A DNA stretch of 64,000 nt from assembly GCF_013426205.1 (NCBI RefSeq), contig NC_089423.1, positions 4,526,001 through 4,590,000 of the forward strand. The letters run 5' to 3'. Numbering within the stretch: position 1 is the stretch's first letter; every line of letters starts with the position of its first letter. Both the position numbers and the translations under genes were made by a program. The notes below the pieces were generated by a model that worked only from the letters and a program-made list of their open reading frames with translations, was not told where the DNA came from and searched no databases. Below, piece after piece: positions 1-11,641 of the stretch. This stretch comes from Metarhizium brunneum (taxonomy: Eukaryota > Ascomycota > Sordariomycetes > Hypocreales > Clavicipitaceae).

Positions 1-1
1 C

Positions 2-280
2 TATGGCACCGATCTGCCGGACAAGACGGGCGTTGTGGGAACGTCCCATCATGAGCGTGGCTTGATTGTTGTCGTGACCGGTCTCTCTGGCCACGAGGGG
101 CCGCAGTACGCAGCCACGTCTGCCTTTAGACAATTGGAGAAACTCCTGGGACGCGTACACAGCTTGAGCGACACTACGCCTTTTACATTGCCGCAGCTGA
201 AGAACGTCACGCAGGATGCCAAGCCGCTGGGTAAAGGAACGTTTCCTATTCCTTGGGTCTACGCCCCGGCTGAGGCGTAG
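2..280 (+). CDS. 3' end of an unrecognised gene (partial)
   Basis: An open frame enters from the left edge and runs without a stop to TAG at 278-280. It encodes about 92 C-terminal residues. The segment has a hydrophobic stretch (LIVVVTGLSG) and ends in a proline-rich tail (FPIPWVYAPAEA). I do not recognise the family. Its codon use looks coding and it lies tail-to-tail with the phospholipase gene. The start and most of the protein are outside the window, and an intron boundary just upstream cannot be excluded. Confidence 0.5.
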   Translation, partial: YGTDLPDKTGVVGTSHHERGLIVVVTGLSGHEGPQYAATSAFRQLEKLLGRVHSLSDTTPFTLPQLKNVTQDAKPLGKGTFPIPWVYAPAEA

Positions 281-674
281 GTAACGAACCCGTCTGAAGC
301 AGGATTCAGAAGGCGTAGTATATCATATGAGCAATGCAAGTACGAATTATCCAGTATAGTCAATACCTGTCAGGTCTTGCATCAAAAGTAACAGCGCGCT
401 GGGCTGCGACATACAAGTTCCAATTGCTCGCAAACGTGAACCGTAGCCTCTCCTGACAACGATTTCACCAATTACTAATAGGTCAAACGTATCTGATGTA
501 GTTGTATGTGTAGCCAATGCGGAAAGGGAGTCAAGAAAGGCTATATATACTTCGCTCATTATGCACACTATATACAGATATCCAGTGCCGCATATGTACA
601 ACCAACCCCTGCGTCATGCGCGTTAGATAATCTTGATTCGTGACCCATCTCTTGATTCCCAGCAACGTTCTAGA
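281..674. other. Convergent intergenic region
   Basis: This 394-base gap separates the 3' ends of the partial gene and the phospholipase gene. It is AT-rich around 320-600. I see no further gene in it. Confidence 0.6.
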
Positions 675-1294
675 TTAGTCCAGGACTGGAAGCAGGCCCT
701 GCTCCTGGGCTTCCTTGACGGCTGCGTTGTAAGCGGCAACAGCCCTGTCATAGTCGCTTCTGTCACGCTTGGTAGCATCACCACCGCCGAATTCCTTGAC
801 AGCCTCGTAGTAGACATCAGCGAGTCTGTCGCAAGCACCTTTGGCCAATTCGCGCTGGCATTGGTAATACAGGCTGTTTCACGTTCACGTCAGCCACCGT
901 CCGTCTACTCACGTTGCGAACGGGTTCCGCAGAAGAAGAATGAAATGGCCACGTACTCGGACTTGAAGTTGGAGTCAATCTTGGCCTTGGCAGCCTTTGT
1001 GAAGCGCTTCTGAATGCGGTAGTTTTGGTAACCAAAGTCGTGGCGGTGGCACGCGGGGAGGAAGGGAAAGCCAAAGGGGTTGTCTGGCGAGCTGGTGCAG
1101 CCGTCTGAGGACCAGTCCAACGAGGGGGGGTTCTTGGCGTTGCGACGAGCCTCAAACTGAGGCAGGGTCGAGCTGAAGAGGAGCTGGTCGGTGACGGTGT
1201 TGATGTCCTGGCGCTTCGGGGTGGTGACGTCGGACGCGGGTGCGGCCAGGGCCGTGGTGGCCAAGGCGAGGAGAATGGCGTTGTTGAACTTCAT
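675..1294 (-). CDS. Secreted fungal/prokaryotic-type phospholipase A2
   Basis: Two exons, 1294-957 and 873-675, give 178 residues; the intron (956-874) has donor GTACGT and acceptor CAG. The product should hydrolyse the sn-2 acyl chain of phospholipids outside the cell. Residues 1-17 form a signal peptide (MKFNNAILLALATTALA), followed by a short propeptide ending in KR at about 27-28. The core holds the family signature: a DGC/NPFGFPF segment, then CHRHDFGYQNY, in which His-Asp is the catalytic/calcium dyad. A cysteine-containing helix (LYYQCQRELAKGACDRLAD) begins in exon 2. Size fits the small fungal PLA2 family (PF09056 type). An upstream in-frame start at a non-ATG codon was rejected because the signal peptide begins at this ATG. 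Related enzymes are secreted by symbiotic and pathogenic fungi; a role here is inference. Confidence 0.9.
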
Positions 1295-2925
1295 GTTTGG
1301 TGAGGATGAGAGCCAAGCACAAATAGGTGGTATCCCCAAGAGCTATCAAGGCAGGAAGAAGTAGTAGATGATGAGGGAGGCCGGGAGACGGAGGAAGACG
1401 AGACTTGGAGGTCCTTTTGAGCCTCGATAACTCATGGCTCCCTCGACTTCAAGGGAACCGAGCACCATCTATATACTCCCGCATCTCAAGGCTCGACGAG
1501 ATGGATAGACATGGCGCTCTCCCACACCCACGGACAAGGTTCCCGAATAAGAATATCGGTAGGCTCGGTTGGCGCCGTGAGCCAGTCAGGCCCGTCGCCA
1601 TCTACACCACATGATTTGCCTTGCGAATAGTGACTGCCCAATCGAGCACACCACCTGTGCGAGACATGCCATGCTATTTGCCAATGGCCGATCTGTTTCC
1701 AATAGCTCGAGGAACCCGGTGGAGTGGCGAGGGGGCAGCCCGGCAGAACAACCAAGTTGCCGCCGATCTACTCCTCTCTGGTACCAGCATCTTGGGTTGA
1801 GACAGCAGCAGCCGCGGCGCCAAGACGGACGTTGAAGCCTACGAAGGGCAGGTGGACGAGCCGGTTGTTGGCGTCTCTCGCCTCAAGGGAGAAGTTGAGG
1901 ATGCGAAAGAAAAGAAACCAAACCCACGGCCAGGGGACCCTGGGCCACATGAGTTCCCACGCCTACTAATCAAGCGGGGAATGAGATGAGCCGGAGCGGC
2001 GATCGACACAAAACCGGGCCTGGGTTGCTACATGGCAGTGATCACACAACCCCCAGTATTCTATTCCGGGTTATGGAGGAGCCGAAGGGCGATGGAAGGG
2101 CCAATTCTTTTGCCGTGGCCACTGGCGACAACTACCCAAGCCAAGCTGGACATGGTTGATGAGAGTGTCAACTGTCTCGTCGTCTGGCTTGGTCGGTGTC
2201 CGATTCGGCGATTTTAGGCGGACGGCCGCCAAGGGCCAAGACGACTAGATTTGGAGTCAAATTTTGAAAAATGTATCGACATGTGTATGTATGTACCAGC
2301 ATCTACACCATGACCGCTGCCAATGCCAAGCATTTGCCTCCGCCCTCCCCGCAGAGATAAGCAAGGCCAAGATGCGGGATAAAGCCCGGCGACCACGTTG
2401 CTGGTAGCTGCGATGCATCAAGGTTTTGCCTCTAGAGTCCATGGGCTGAAAGGACCTTTTGCCTAGTCGGACACCGAGTGCGCCATTTCACCTGCGGGCC
2501 GGGCCAAGAGGCAACTTGTCTTTGGCGATGGGCCGCATGTTGTTGCCAGCATTCGTTTCATCCGGCCCTGGCCTTTGTCTTTGTGCCTTTTCAGACTGTG
2601 ATTAAGTGAAATGGGCGACATGATGTGTCTCTCAACGTCGACGAGGGAGTGAAGCGCGAAGCGCGGGGCATGAGACGTGAGGGTCGAGGAGTCGAGGACG
2701 GTCAAAATACGGCCCGTCACTCACGGGGAGTTATGCATAATGAAGCAAAGTCAGGCAACTGCCAGGAAGAAGATACAGAGATGCTCCTTCCGTCTACTGT
2801 TGGACATTGGGGGCATGAAACACGAAAAATAAATCACTTGCGCCTACATAATTTTTGGTATGAAAAGAAACAAAACCAGCCTATTTTACAGTCCCGTCTC
2901 GCAGTGCCATGTACGCTTCAAGCCG
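1295..2925. other. Intergenic: PLA2 promoter and downstream flank of the MARVEL-like gene
   Basis: This 1.6 kb stretch contains the PLA2 promoter, with a TATA-like TATATAG on the minus strand near 1468-1475, about 175 bases before the ATG. The rest holds only short unconvincing open frames. Confidence 0.5.
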
Positions 2926-3482
2926 TCATCGAAGCGCGTTTCTAATTTCGCTCTCGTCGAATTCCCCTAAGTCCATCATCTCCTGCTCGCCATTTCTGTA
3001 CGCCCCTTTCAACAAGCCGACCACCTCTAGCGACATGAGAGCGGCAAACGTCGCCCAGATGAAGAAGCTGAATGCAACAATGGGCTGCGATATGGCGTAT
3101 ATGCTCTTGCGATTCTCAAAAAGATCGCGAAGTATCGACGCAATGGCTATGGAGCCGCCCAGCCACACTATCGTCGTCACTGCCAGCAACAGCAAGGCCA
3201 CGAGGTTGTGCAGCGCATACGATAACACGAGCGGCGTGATGGAAATAAAGGCCAGGGCGAGGATGGACCAGACGGTGTTGCCGAGCATGAACAGAATCGA
3301 TTTCGACGGGTGGCTTCCTTCAAGGCCACTTTCTAAGCTGGTCGCTTGATTTCCAAAAGTGTCAGCGGCGGCAACTTTGTCCACGGTCAAATAGGTTACA
3401 AACCATAGCCAGTGAGCCCGAGCTGAACAAACAGCAGGACGGCGAGGAATGCCTGTCCAAGGGCGATCAAGTACGGATTCAT
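2926..3482 (-). CDS. Four-helix membrane protein, MARVEL-like
   Basis: Two exons, 3482-3404 and 3317-2926, encode 156 residues; the intron (3403-3318) starts GTTTGT and ends AAG. Four hydrophobic helices lie at about residues 5-25, 42-58, 62-85 and 104-123. The N-terminus is short, there is a small polar loop after helix 1, and the tail is acidic (QEMMDLGEFDESE). Spacing and length match fungal MARVEL-domain proteins of the plasma membrane or vesicle membranes. No catalytic motif is seen. It is divergent from a second four-helix gene at 4367. The splice choice was made because it joins helix 1 directly to the conserved-looking HPSKSILFMLGN segment in frame. Confidence 0.75.
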
Positions 3483-4366
3483 GATGCCAGTCACGCCGGT
3501 CAGTAGTTACATGAATAAACGCAACATGAACTCTTCATCTTCCGGCGCAGCCCCAAGACACGGCACTTCATCTTTTGTTCGTGTCTGGTCCCCGGGGCAC
3601 ATGTCTTGTTAAACCAAAGTTAGCAAACCCCCAAAACACCCACTCGACTCTCGAGTGATATCGCGCACAACCTCAAACGACACCGGTGGAGGCGCCCGCG
3701 AGCGGATTCGCAATGGCACACGCGGTCGGTCTGCAAGCGCCTCTTTTGGGCGCCCAAGGACGGTTCCAACTACGTCAGAAATCCTTGCTTGGCTCAGTTT
3801 CGGCCGTCCTCAAAGGCTCAAAGACATCGACTCGGCCAATTGATAATGACTCGGTGGAAACGCGACAGCTCCACTCTCGTATTGGCAAGTCCAATGCGCT
3901 CGCAAAGCCGCGTAAGCTGATACTGCATCTAGCCATGTTCAATCCTACATGCCAGCACTTGAGGAGAAAATACCGATGAATTAACCTTAATCATGCCTTT
4001 GTCATTGCGGCCCGTCCGCGTGGCGCATCACTTACAAGTCGAGTTGCACACAGAAATAAACCCACTTGGCAACGTACAACAGAAAAGGACGGAAAGAAGG
4101 CACTGCACTGCCATTCTACATACTTACTTGATTCATGCCGAGACACCTTGCTAGCCAGCTAGCCAGCTAGCCAGCCGTTTTACGAGGGACCAAGGTGGCA
4201 AACGTGAGACCTTTGTGGTGCCTCTGAATCCACGCAACTTGATCGACACGAGATACATATGCTACACACATATATAAGGAACTTGGCGCGATTCGTTACC
4301 CCAAAAGACCAGGCGCCGATATAGAATCGGACTTGTTTCCCATTTGCACTTTTACTAATTACCCCC
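3483..4366. promoter_or_regulatory. Shared divergent promoter between two four-helix membrane protein genes
   Basis: The 884 bases lie between the start codons of two oppositely transcribed genes and must contain both promoters. A perfect triple repeat, CTAGCCAG, sits at 4151-4174. Open frames here (for example 3686-3979) have no recognisable product. Confidence 0.5.
4151..4174. repeat. Tandem repeat (CTAGCCAG)x3
   Basis: Three perfect 8-base units lie in the divergent promoter, about 190 bases before the ATG at 4367. The unit contains CTAG and a self-complementary CTAG/GGCT-like core, so it could be a protein-binding cluster or simply a microsatellite. Confidence 0.8.
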
Positions 4367-5071
4367 ATGGCGAACAAAACAGAGGCAGACATCAACATGG
4401 TGGAAAAGTCTCAGCCTGTCCCTCCCCCAGCCTACACACTGCGCACGACGCCAGAAGGACTGCAGACGGTCAAGCTTTGGATCCGTTTACTATCCGCCGC
4501 CATCTGCACAATCCTCATCGGGGTGGGAATCAAGCTCGGCGATGTCCCAGGCGTCATCATCATTCTACTTTCACCCGCAAGTATCCCCTCTCCCAAAAGT
4601 GGCTGCCGCTCGGCAAAGTGTTTCTTCTAACGGCAGGCAGGCCGGTGCAACTCTGATCTGGAATGTGGCCATGATTATGGTTCGATATTTTCGCAAAAAC
4701 GGGCAAGACATTCACCCGGGAACTCGCGTCGGCATCGACCTCATCGTTTGGCTGGGGTTCGGCGCCGTTGCCGTCATGATGGCCGCGACGTGGTCGACAT
4801 GGGACACCAACATGGCCGAGAGGTACTACGGCGGCGCCAACTTTGTCCTGGTCCAGATGGCTGTTGTTCTGGCAACTATTGAAGCGTTGGTGCTGCCGGC
4901 ATCCGTTGGCATCGAGCAAGTCCGGCTAACGGTTTCAGATTCGTCCACATTGCCCTGTTTATCATCGCATGCCACGAAACCCACGTGCACAACCGATATA
5001 AAAAGTTTATCCGCAAGGTGAGGGCTGCTGAGAAGCACGCAGTAGACGGGGGGAACAAGGAGGAAATTTGA
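4367..5071 (+). CDS. Four-helix integral membrane protein, unrecognised family (MARVEL-like)
   Basis: Three exons, 4367-4576, 4641-4885 and 4939-5071, give 195 residues. Intron 1 starts GCAAGT rather than GT; this is the only junction found that keeps the frame (LLSP then AGATLIWN). Intron 2 is a normal GTTGGT-CAG. Hydrophobic helices lie at about 35-57, 61-84, 101-121 and 138-162. The N-terminal 30 residues are polar and proline-rich, and the tail is lysine-rich (RYKKFIRKVRAAEKH), so the tail is probably cytoplasmic. The topology resembles MARVEL-like fungal proteins. No enzyme motif is present. The gene is head-to-head with the MARVEL-like gene at 2926-3482. Confidence 0.7.
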
Positions 5072-7011
5072 TGCCGTGGTTTCCATCTTCTTTTGTGTGT
5101 GTGAGCACAGCAGAATAAGCTAGAGTAGCAGACTCATTGTGTGAATCGTGTGTCCCCGCTTGATAGTGGATGGCATCATTCGTGGTTCGCATGAATCTCC
5201 CGTTGGCCCCTCGTTGTGGTGAGAGGCAGGAAACATATAACCAGATCTGGGACTGATTAGCACGCCCTTTGCTATGACATACTGTAGCACATTACTATAA
5301 TTAATGATTAGGCAAGCATATTCTACCGCCGACTGTAACCAAAATGACACAGAGTACACGGTCCGGTATGCTTTGGGAGTACTCCGTAGTGTACACAGTT
5401 GCCAGCCCGCGTTGGTAAGAAAATGACAGGTCAGGTAAAAAAAGAAACCTTCATCTTGTTTATTCCAACTGTAGCAGTGTGGACTGATGTTCTTTTGCAG
5501 TGTAACGACGAGCTGGATAGCCTGCCATTGAACATTGATGATGATGTTGCTCCTTTCCCAAAGCCCTGAGATTCGCACTTTCTATCTTATAATTATCATC
5601 ATGAGCCATTGAATTCTGTTGCCGTTGAATAAACTGCCCCTGCATACCTAGCTGTGGTCGTAGCAATAATTTCAATCCTGTTCAGCAATGGCAGTCCACA
5701 CGACATGACATGTTGAAAGCTAAAGTGTATTTCCCCCAGCCACCTTGGTTGTTGAGTCAATGTTGGGCAGTATATCGTTATGTAGTATGTACAATAGCCC
5801 AACTTGGCCCGGGTTCTTTACGACACAGAGCAGTTCGCTCCGAGTAGCAGCGGTTTCGAAGCACGTCAGAGTACCGTACCTAGGGAGTTGCGTGACTGTG
5901 GCCGCCTCACATGTCGTGTAAGTGGTCTGGACTCTGGTGTTGGTTGGTGGACCCAGCCAGTTGAGGCCTTTTCGTTGTGCCACATTCCGGAACAAGCCGT
6001 CGATACATACATGTGGGCAGTAGCGTTGGATTCGTTCCATTTGTGATACACTTGACAACTGCGCACTTCCTGCTTCAGTGCAAAAGTTACCATGCCATGG
6101 GGATAAGCGAACCCATCTGCGCCGTCTTGTTGCATCGCCAGCGTCGTCATCAGCCGCGACAGCCGCGGAGAATTGAGTCGACTGGTGCTACTTTTCATTA
6201 TCAAAACGTCCTTGCCTTTTCCCGTGTGATTTTATCCATTGTGGCCTGTTGTCCAGCTGCGAATGTCGATTATAAAATCCCCGCGCTCTCCGCATCCGGA
6301 TTATCGTAGTACATGCCAGTATTTACAAATAGAATACAGGATGGAAGGATTGAGAACATTGGATAAAACTGCCTAATTAAAAAAACGCCGGCAGTACTAC
6401 TTCGGCGCGCGTTATTGGGGTGAGTGATCAATCAATCGATGGCATTAATTCAGCTGGCTCCTGCCTCAACCTCACCGCCACAGCTCCAGACCCCACTATT
6501 ATCGGAAATGCGGCAGGGGCAACAGGGGTTCATCTCGGTCCCTCCTCCAGATGCAAAGGCACCGGCCTACCAGAGCGGCTGGAGACGGCCCCGCAGACCC
6601 GCCCGCACCCTGCATGCACCCTGCTCAAAACTCACCTCCCGGCATCGCCTTCCCGACGAACCAACCGCACCTCAACTCTTCAGCACTCTGTCATGCTTTC
6701 TCAACGCCATTTGCTCTCAGGGTGCCGGTGGCGTCGCCGATACCAAGGAACCCGCCCTCTTGAGGTGGTTCCTTGGAACGCATGACATCTGTGCGTCTCG
6801 CGTACGAGCTGAACACCAATATCGTCATCGCGGGGTGGCACGGGGTTGACCAGGAGCGGTAGTGGTTCGTCCCGATGCGGTTGTCTCACATGAACAAAGG
6901 TAAAGTGCATTCACTACAGCTATACTCTGTACACGCAGGTCATCTAATCGTGTTGTGTGTATACACTGCACATTGTACTGCCCTCGCCTCTCATCGATGG
7001 AAAAACATCCA
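5072..7011. other. Convergent intergenic region, no clear gene
   Basis: 1.9 kb lie between two convergent genes. Several overlapping open frames on both strands (5120-5578, 5720-6204, 6420-6849) show no recognisable domain and no splice-consistent extension. One exact TACTCCGTA motif lies at 5390-5398. Confidence 0.5.
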
Positions 7012-7479
7012 CTACCATCGACCCTCGCTGCTCAGTCCCTGCTCAGCCTGCTGCTGGGCATGGCGCTTGGCCTTCTCGCGATCAATGTAGTCCAAACCCT
7101 TGGTCTCGACCTCGCGGTCCACGAAGAAGCCAATGGCGCCGGCAAGGATCTCCTTGGCCTTGGCGTGGTCGTCAGGGTGGCCTGTCAAACTCGAGTATTA
7201 GCATTATCCACGCGGATCGGTGTGGTCAGATGCACGCCGACTATTCCGGACATACCGTTGCGGGCAACGTGATCCTCATACGCTTTGGCGGCCTCGAAGG
7301 CGGCAGCACCGCCGATGAGCTCGTGAGACCACTTGGCTTCGTGGGGACGGTTCGTCACCTGGTCGTAAGCCTGTGCCTGATCGGAGTCGTCTTGAGCACT
7401 GGTTAGCTTTGTTTCGACGACAGGATGCCCTTGCCACTGCAGAGAGGAGTTGAAAATGCTCACTATCAAACCAACCCAT
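7012..7479 (-). CDS. CipC-like stress/antibiotic-response protein (DUF3759)
   Basis: Three exons, 7479-7464, 7390-7256 and 7181-7012, encode 106 residues. The first exon is only 16 bases (MGWFD plus one base) and is joined by GTGAGC-AAG; intron 2 is GTATGT-CAG. The protein begins MGWFDNDSDQAQAYDQV, continues with HEAKWSHELIGGAAAFEAAKAYEDH, then HAKAKEILAGAIGFFVDREVETKGLD, and ends in a charged Q/E/K helix. This layout matches CipC, first described as induced by concanamycin in Aspergillus nidulans; orthologues are small, abundant and stress- or infection-induced. The molecular function is unknown. A TATA box lies 114 bases upstream. Confidence 0.93.
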
Positions 7480-7592
7480 TGTCGCTGAGATGAAACAAAC
7501 GTAACGTGGATATGCTGAGAGGAAAGCTTGGTGGGATGCGTAAATGATGAGAAAGGGATGTGACGGGCAGGGACAATGGGAGCCGCTGGGCT

Positions 7593-7599
7593 TTTTATA
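7593..7599 (-). promoter_or_regulatory. TATA box of the CipC-like gene
   Basis: TATAAAA on the minus strand lies 114 bases before the start codon at 7479, a suitable position for a strongly inducible fungal gene. Confidence 0.6.
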
Positions 7600-10055
7600 A
7601 GCCTCATCTCAGGAGACCAAACATCCATCCAGGGACCATGCGGGGCACGGAGTAAACGCCCACGTAGCAGCTAAGCCTCTCAATGACAGATGCAGGATAA
7701 GCAACGGCACCGAGGCCGAGGGCTGGGCCCCGCAAGTGATGTGATGTGAACTTTTTGGATCTGGCGTGTTGGCGTCATGTGGGCGGTGGTGGACCCTGGA
7801 CTAAGTTGTGTGAAGCTTCTGCTCTGCTTCCGCGTTAATGGAGCTTGCGTCATGTTTTGGATGAGCGCATGGAACAAAGGTGTTGACTTTGAATGTTCCA
7901 ACAGCGTTGGCCATTGCTCTCATCCAACTCATACCGTCCGAAACACAGCCTGGGCATGGCTCCCATGATTTGCCGTGTCATCCAACCAATCGATCGCCTT
8001 TTCTTACCTTTGTTTTGCTTTTCCCAAGGCAGCCAAGATTTCGCATATGCATATAGATAAGGTTGTTGAATGCCTGTTCCCAGTTCCCGAGCTTAAATGC
8101 CGCTTTATCCCGCCAAGCTGCGTGTACAAGTATCGCTGCCGCTGCTGCCGTTGCTGTGAGAGTTGACACCTTGGTCAAAGTCGCGCTTGAATAAAACCCA
8201 CTTGATCGCCTCGTCTGCAGGTACCCTCATCAAGCTCACAAAATGCACCGCTGCATAGTTTTCCATGTCGAAACCAGATAGGCCAATCCCTCCATCGTCA
8301 GCAACTTGGCAAAGCTTCGGGCGACGTCGCTTCAAGAGACTAGAAAAGAACGTGAGCATCTTGTGCTCAAGACACAAATTACAAGTACCGTTGATGAGTT
8401 TTACTGCTAATTCTAGGCCCTCGTACACCAATTCGATCCCAGTTCTCCGCTCCGGCAAGCAAGGTTTGAGCTAAATACTAGTTGCGCCAGGGTTGCAATG
8501 CTCAAATCGTGTATCGGCCGCTCAGTCGCTCTCACTCTCATGGGTTTCCCAGATCTAATGGACTGTCGAGCTCAGTGGCGTGAATATGTCCTTCTTCTGG
8601 CACCCTCGACACGGCACAGACGCCATGGCACCATCGGGTCAGTCGTATGAGCAGGAAAGGTGCTTTCATGTCTGCCGAATCCAACATTTGATGATGATGG
8701 TAACAAGTGTGGTGTATGTTCCCGACGGTGAACTGGCAGTCGTCGGTGTTTTTTTCTTTGCTCTAATCCATACCATGCTTTCAATCACCAACCAAAACGG
8801 CTTATAGTGTCCATGCAAGTGTTTGCAACACATTGGAACGCTCATCACTGGAACAGCAAAGGGCCTAGCAACACGATGAAACGTTGTAGTGGTTGAACCG
8901 AGGTTTCTAGCTACATGATTTATGCCCAGGATAAATTTCGCTTCAGGCTAGCTATCATGCGTAAATTATTGAAATTAACCCAATTTATATTAGTAACCTT
9001 GTGGGTGACTAAAGCTACATATGCACAGCTTGTGCCAGCCGTACAAATTTACAATATAAAATACCAGACTCTGGGATAAACAACGGTAGCGGAGCTGCTC
9101 CAATAATAATCCAGCATGCATGTTGACTTGTGCATTTTGCAACCATGGCCCAGTTGTGCAACCGGAAAAAACTTATCCTGCCTGCCGGATAGTGACTCGT
9201 GAGTGGCACCACACCATCTCACAAGACCAGCATTTCATTCCATTTCATCAAATCGTCCACGGACGCTGGCCCGTCATCCAAGTCGACACTCATGGCGGTC
9301 GTACGGAAATGATGACTACTCCGTACTGGACCGGATATACAGCATGCCGTGCAAGAACCAAAGACAAAACAGAGGCCCGTCCCGTCCGTTCATGCGACAA
9401 ATGTCTGGTCAATCGATTCCTCGGCGGCCGACGCCGAGACATGGCCAAGCCCGTTTTCGCAGCCGCCAAAGACTTGGCTTTGTTGCGTCCATGTCTAGAC
9501 TCTAGACTCTGGTGTCGTATTGCATCGCGTTAATGCATGTCTTGTCCTTGGGCCCCTTCCTTTACGAATCCGTCGAGAGGTGCGCCGTGAACTCTCGGTC
9601 CTTGGCCCGCCGCGGCCGTGATTCGCTCGCATCAGCGGCAATTCATGCCTTGTTGTCCGCGACGGGCGTCCGGAATCCCGATCTGGCCGATGAGTCCATC
9701 ACCAAGTCGTGGCCGTTGTTTCCCCAACAGGCCCAGTGACCGGGCCGATGCGTCAATGGCGCAATCCTCGTGCAATGCGTCAGACGTGCCTCGTGGCATC
9801 TGCAGCAAAACGTGACCCGGGGGAAATGATGCTGAGAAATGCGAAGCGCTCTACCCTCGTTTTTGGCCATGGCGAGATGGAGGCGCATGTGTCTTGTTAT
9901 ATTACAAGTACATGGCCACAGCCTGTTGCAACGGCCGATGAAACGCTCTTGCTCGTGCGTGAGAATATTCACAACCCTGGCCCCTTGCCTTTAGAACATT
10001 GAAACATTGAAACGGTAATCGTTGCTCCCACGAGTAACCCTTCTTCTTGTCCATC
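7600..10055. other. Intergenic between CipC-like and GDSL esterase genes
   Basis: About 2.5 kb carry the two divergent promoters. A minus-strand frame at 8105-8458 (about 117 codons, no ATG at its left end) contains a possible coding-like stretch (GGIGLSGFDMENYAAVHFVSLMR), but I cannot assign it. An AT-rich island lies at about 8900-9080. A TACTCCGTA motif is at 9317-9325. No gene can be supported. Confidence 0.45.
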
Positions 10056-11187
10056 ATGGTAATCATGCTTCTCACCCTGTTGTCCATGGCTCTACGGGCC
10101 ATTTCCGGCCCAACATCGTTCCACGGCCGCAGCGGCAGCAACAACATGGAGAACCTCGTCACCTTTGGCGACAGCTACACCGACGAAAACCGCTTCAACT
10201 ACTTCATCCAACACCACGCGGCGCCGCCCATCGGAGAAATGCTGCCCCCAAGCAGCGACACCTGGAGCGGCGGCTACGCCTGGGGACGGCTCGTCGCCAA
10301 CGCCACGGGAGCAAAATACTACAACTACGCCGTCGCCGGCGCCATGTGCACCAACAACGTCGATTCCCGCGACCTGGACGCCATCAACGGCCCCTTCCCC
10401 TCGGTGCTCGAGTACGAGATCCCTGCCTTTGAGCAGGACACTCGCTACCCCGGCCTGTACCCCGACCGGAGGCCCGACAACACCGTCTACGCGCTCTGGA
10501 TCGGCACCAACGACCTGGGCATCGTCGGCATCCTCGCCGACAAGCAAAAGGCGGGCACCACCATCACCACCTACGTAGAGTGCATCTGGACCGTGCTCGA
10601 CCGCATCTACAGCGCCGGCGGCCGCCACTTCGTCCTGCTGAACCAGGCGCCCCTGGAGCGAGCGCCCATGTACGCCACCCCCGAGTCGGGCGGCCTGGGC
10701 GATACCCCCGGCTGGAGCAACAAGACGGCGTACAACACGACCGAGTACGCCAACAAGGTGCTCGAGTACACGACCAGCGTCAACACCATGTACGACTACG
10801 GCGGGCCCATGTATCTGCTCGCCAAGCGGCGCTGGCCGGGCGCCTCCCTCTCCCTCTTCGACACACACTCGCTCATCATGGACGTCGTCAACAGCCCTGC
10901 GAGTTACCTCGATGCCCCGGCCGATGTCGTCGCCCCGTTCCGCACGTGTCTGCTCAACGGCTGTGTCGACTCCAAGCATCCCCGGTCGAGCTTCTTGTGG
11001 TACGTACCATCCATCTGTCACCCATTGTCCCACCGCCATTTCCTTCCGTGGCGGAAGAAGAAGAAAACATTAACAGGAATGCAGGTTTGACGAGCTGCAT
11101 ACTTCAGAGCGCATGCAAGAGATTTTGTCCAAAAACTTCATCGACGTTGTGCAAGGCAAGTCCAAGTATGGCACCTACTACAAATGA
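10056..11187 (+). CDS. Secreted SGNH/GDSL-type esterase (CE16-like)
   Basis: Two exons, 10056-10999 and 11085-11187, encode 348 residues; the intron is GTACGT-CAG and splits a TGG codon. Residues 1-18 look like a signal peptide. The GDSY motif (VTFGDSYTDE) has the nucleophile Ser40. It is followed by SGGYAWGRLVANATGAKYY, an oxyanion-hole-like NYAVAGA segment, and WIGTNDLG. The Asp-x-x-His pair (FDELHTS) is encoded by exon 2, so the full triad is present only after splicing. Several NxT/S sites (NAT, NKT, NTT) fit a secreted glycoprotein. The family includes fungal acetylesterases acting on plant polysaccharides (CE16); substrate is inferred. GC content and codon bias are high, suggesting good expression. 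Confidence 0.88.
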
Positions 11188-11569
11188 AATGACATGCTGT
11201 GTATCTTTCGTCGTAGCGACCAGGATATAGAGAGTGGGGAAATAGCTTAGTAAATATGAATTCAAAGCATATACTACTCTAATTCGCATCGCTCTTTAAA
11301 CCAATGTGCAATTGTCGTGCCGTTTTATTATGCAGATACGTACTTGCAAGTTCGCTTCCCGTTTTAGAAACTGCCCGTTTGGGCCACCGTTCGCCGCTCA
11401 CCGTTCAACGGAAGAAAGGAAACAAGAAAAAAAATTATGGGGACAGGGCACACAAGCCGCCAGTGCCTGCCTGCCCGCCTGCCTGCTTAACGCATTCTTG
11501 GACAAGTTCAAGTCATCATCAATCAATGTCAAATTGCAAAAGCAAGCAAAAAGAAAGTCTCGAATCGCT
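11188..11569. other. Intergenic, no feature seen
   Basis: 3' flank of the esterase gene and downstream flank of tRNA-Thr. Low-complexity A-rich patches occur, including AAGAAAAAAAA near 11426. Nothing else is recognised. Confidence 0.5.
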
Positions 11570-11641
11570 TGCCCCGTACTGGAATCGAACCAGTGATCTT
11601 GTCATTACTAGTGACACGCTTTACCACTGAGCCAACGGGGC
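11570..11641 (-). tRNA. tRNA-Thr, anticodon AGU, intronless
   Basis: The minus strand folds as a 72-base cloverleaf. The acceptor stem is GCCCCGT/ACGGGGC (7 bp), the D arm is GCTC..AGC, the anticodon stem is TGTCA/TGACA with loop CTAGTAA (anticodon AGT), and the T arm is ACTGG/CCAGT with loop TTCGATT. The discriminator base is A and CCA is not encoded. A34 would be edited to inosine to read ACU, ACC and ACA. No intron is present. Confidence 0.97.

Noticed and set aside
6420..6849. Overlapping frames of 121 and 141 codons
   Set aside because: Their composition is low in hydrophobic core residues; there is no family match and no splice-supported extension.
8105..8458. Minus-strand frame of about 117 codons
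   Set aside because: It has no ATG at the start and no recognisable motif; kept only as a possible relic.
10092..11039. 315-codon antisense frame inside the GDSL esterase gene
   Set aside because: It is a shadow of a GC-rich coding exon; the sense frame has clear catalytic motifs.
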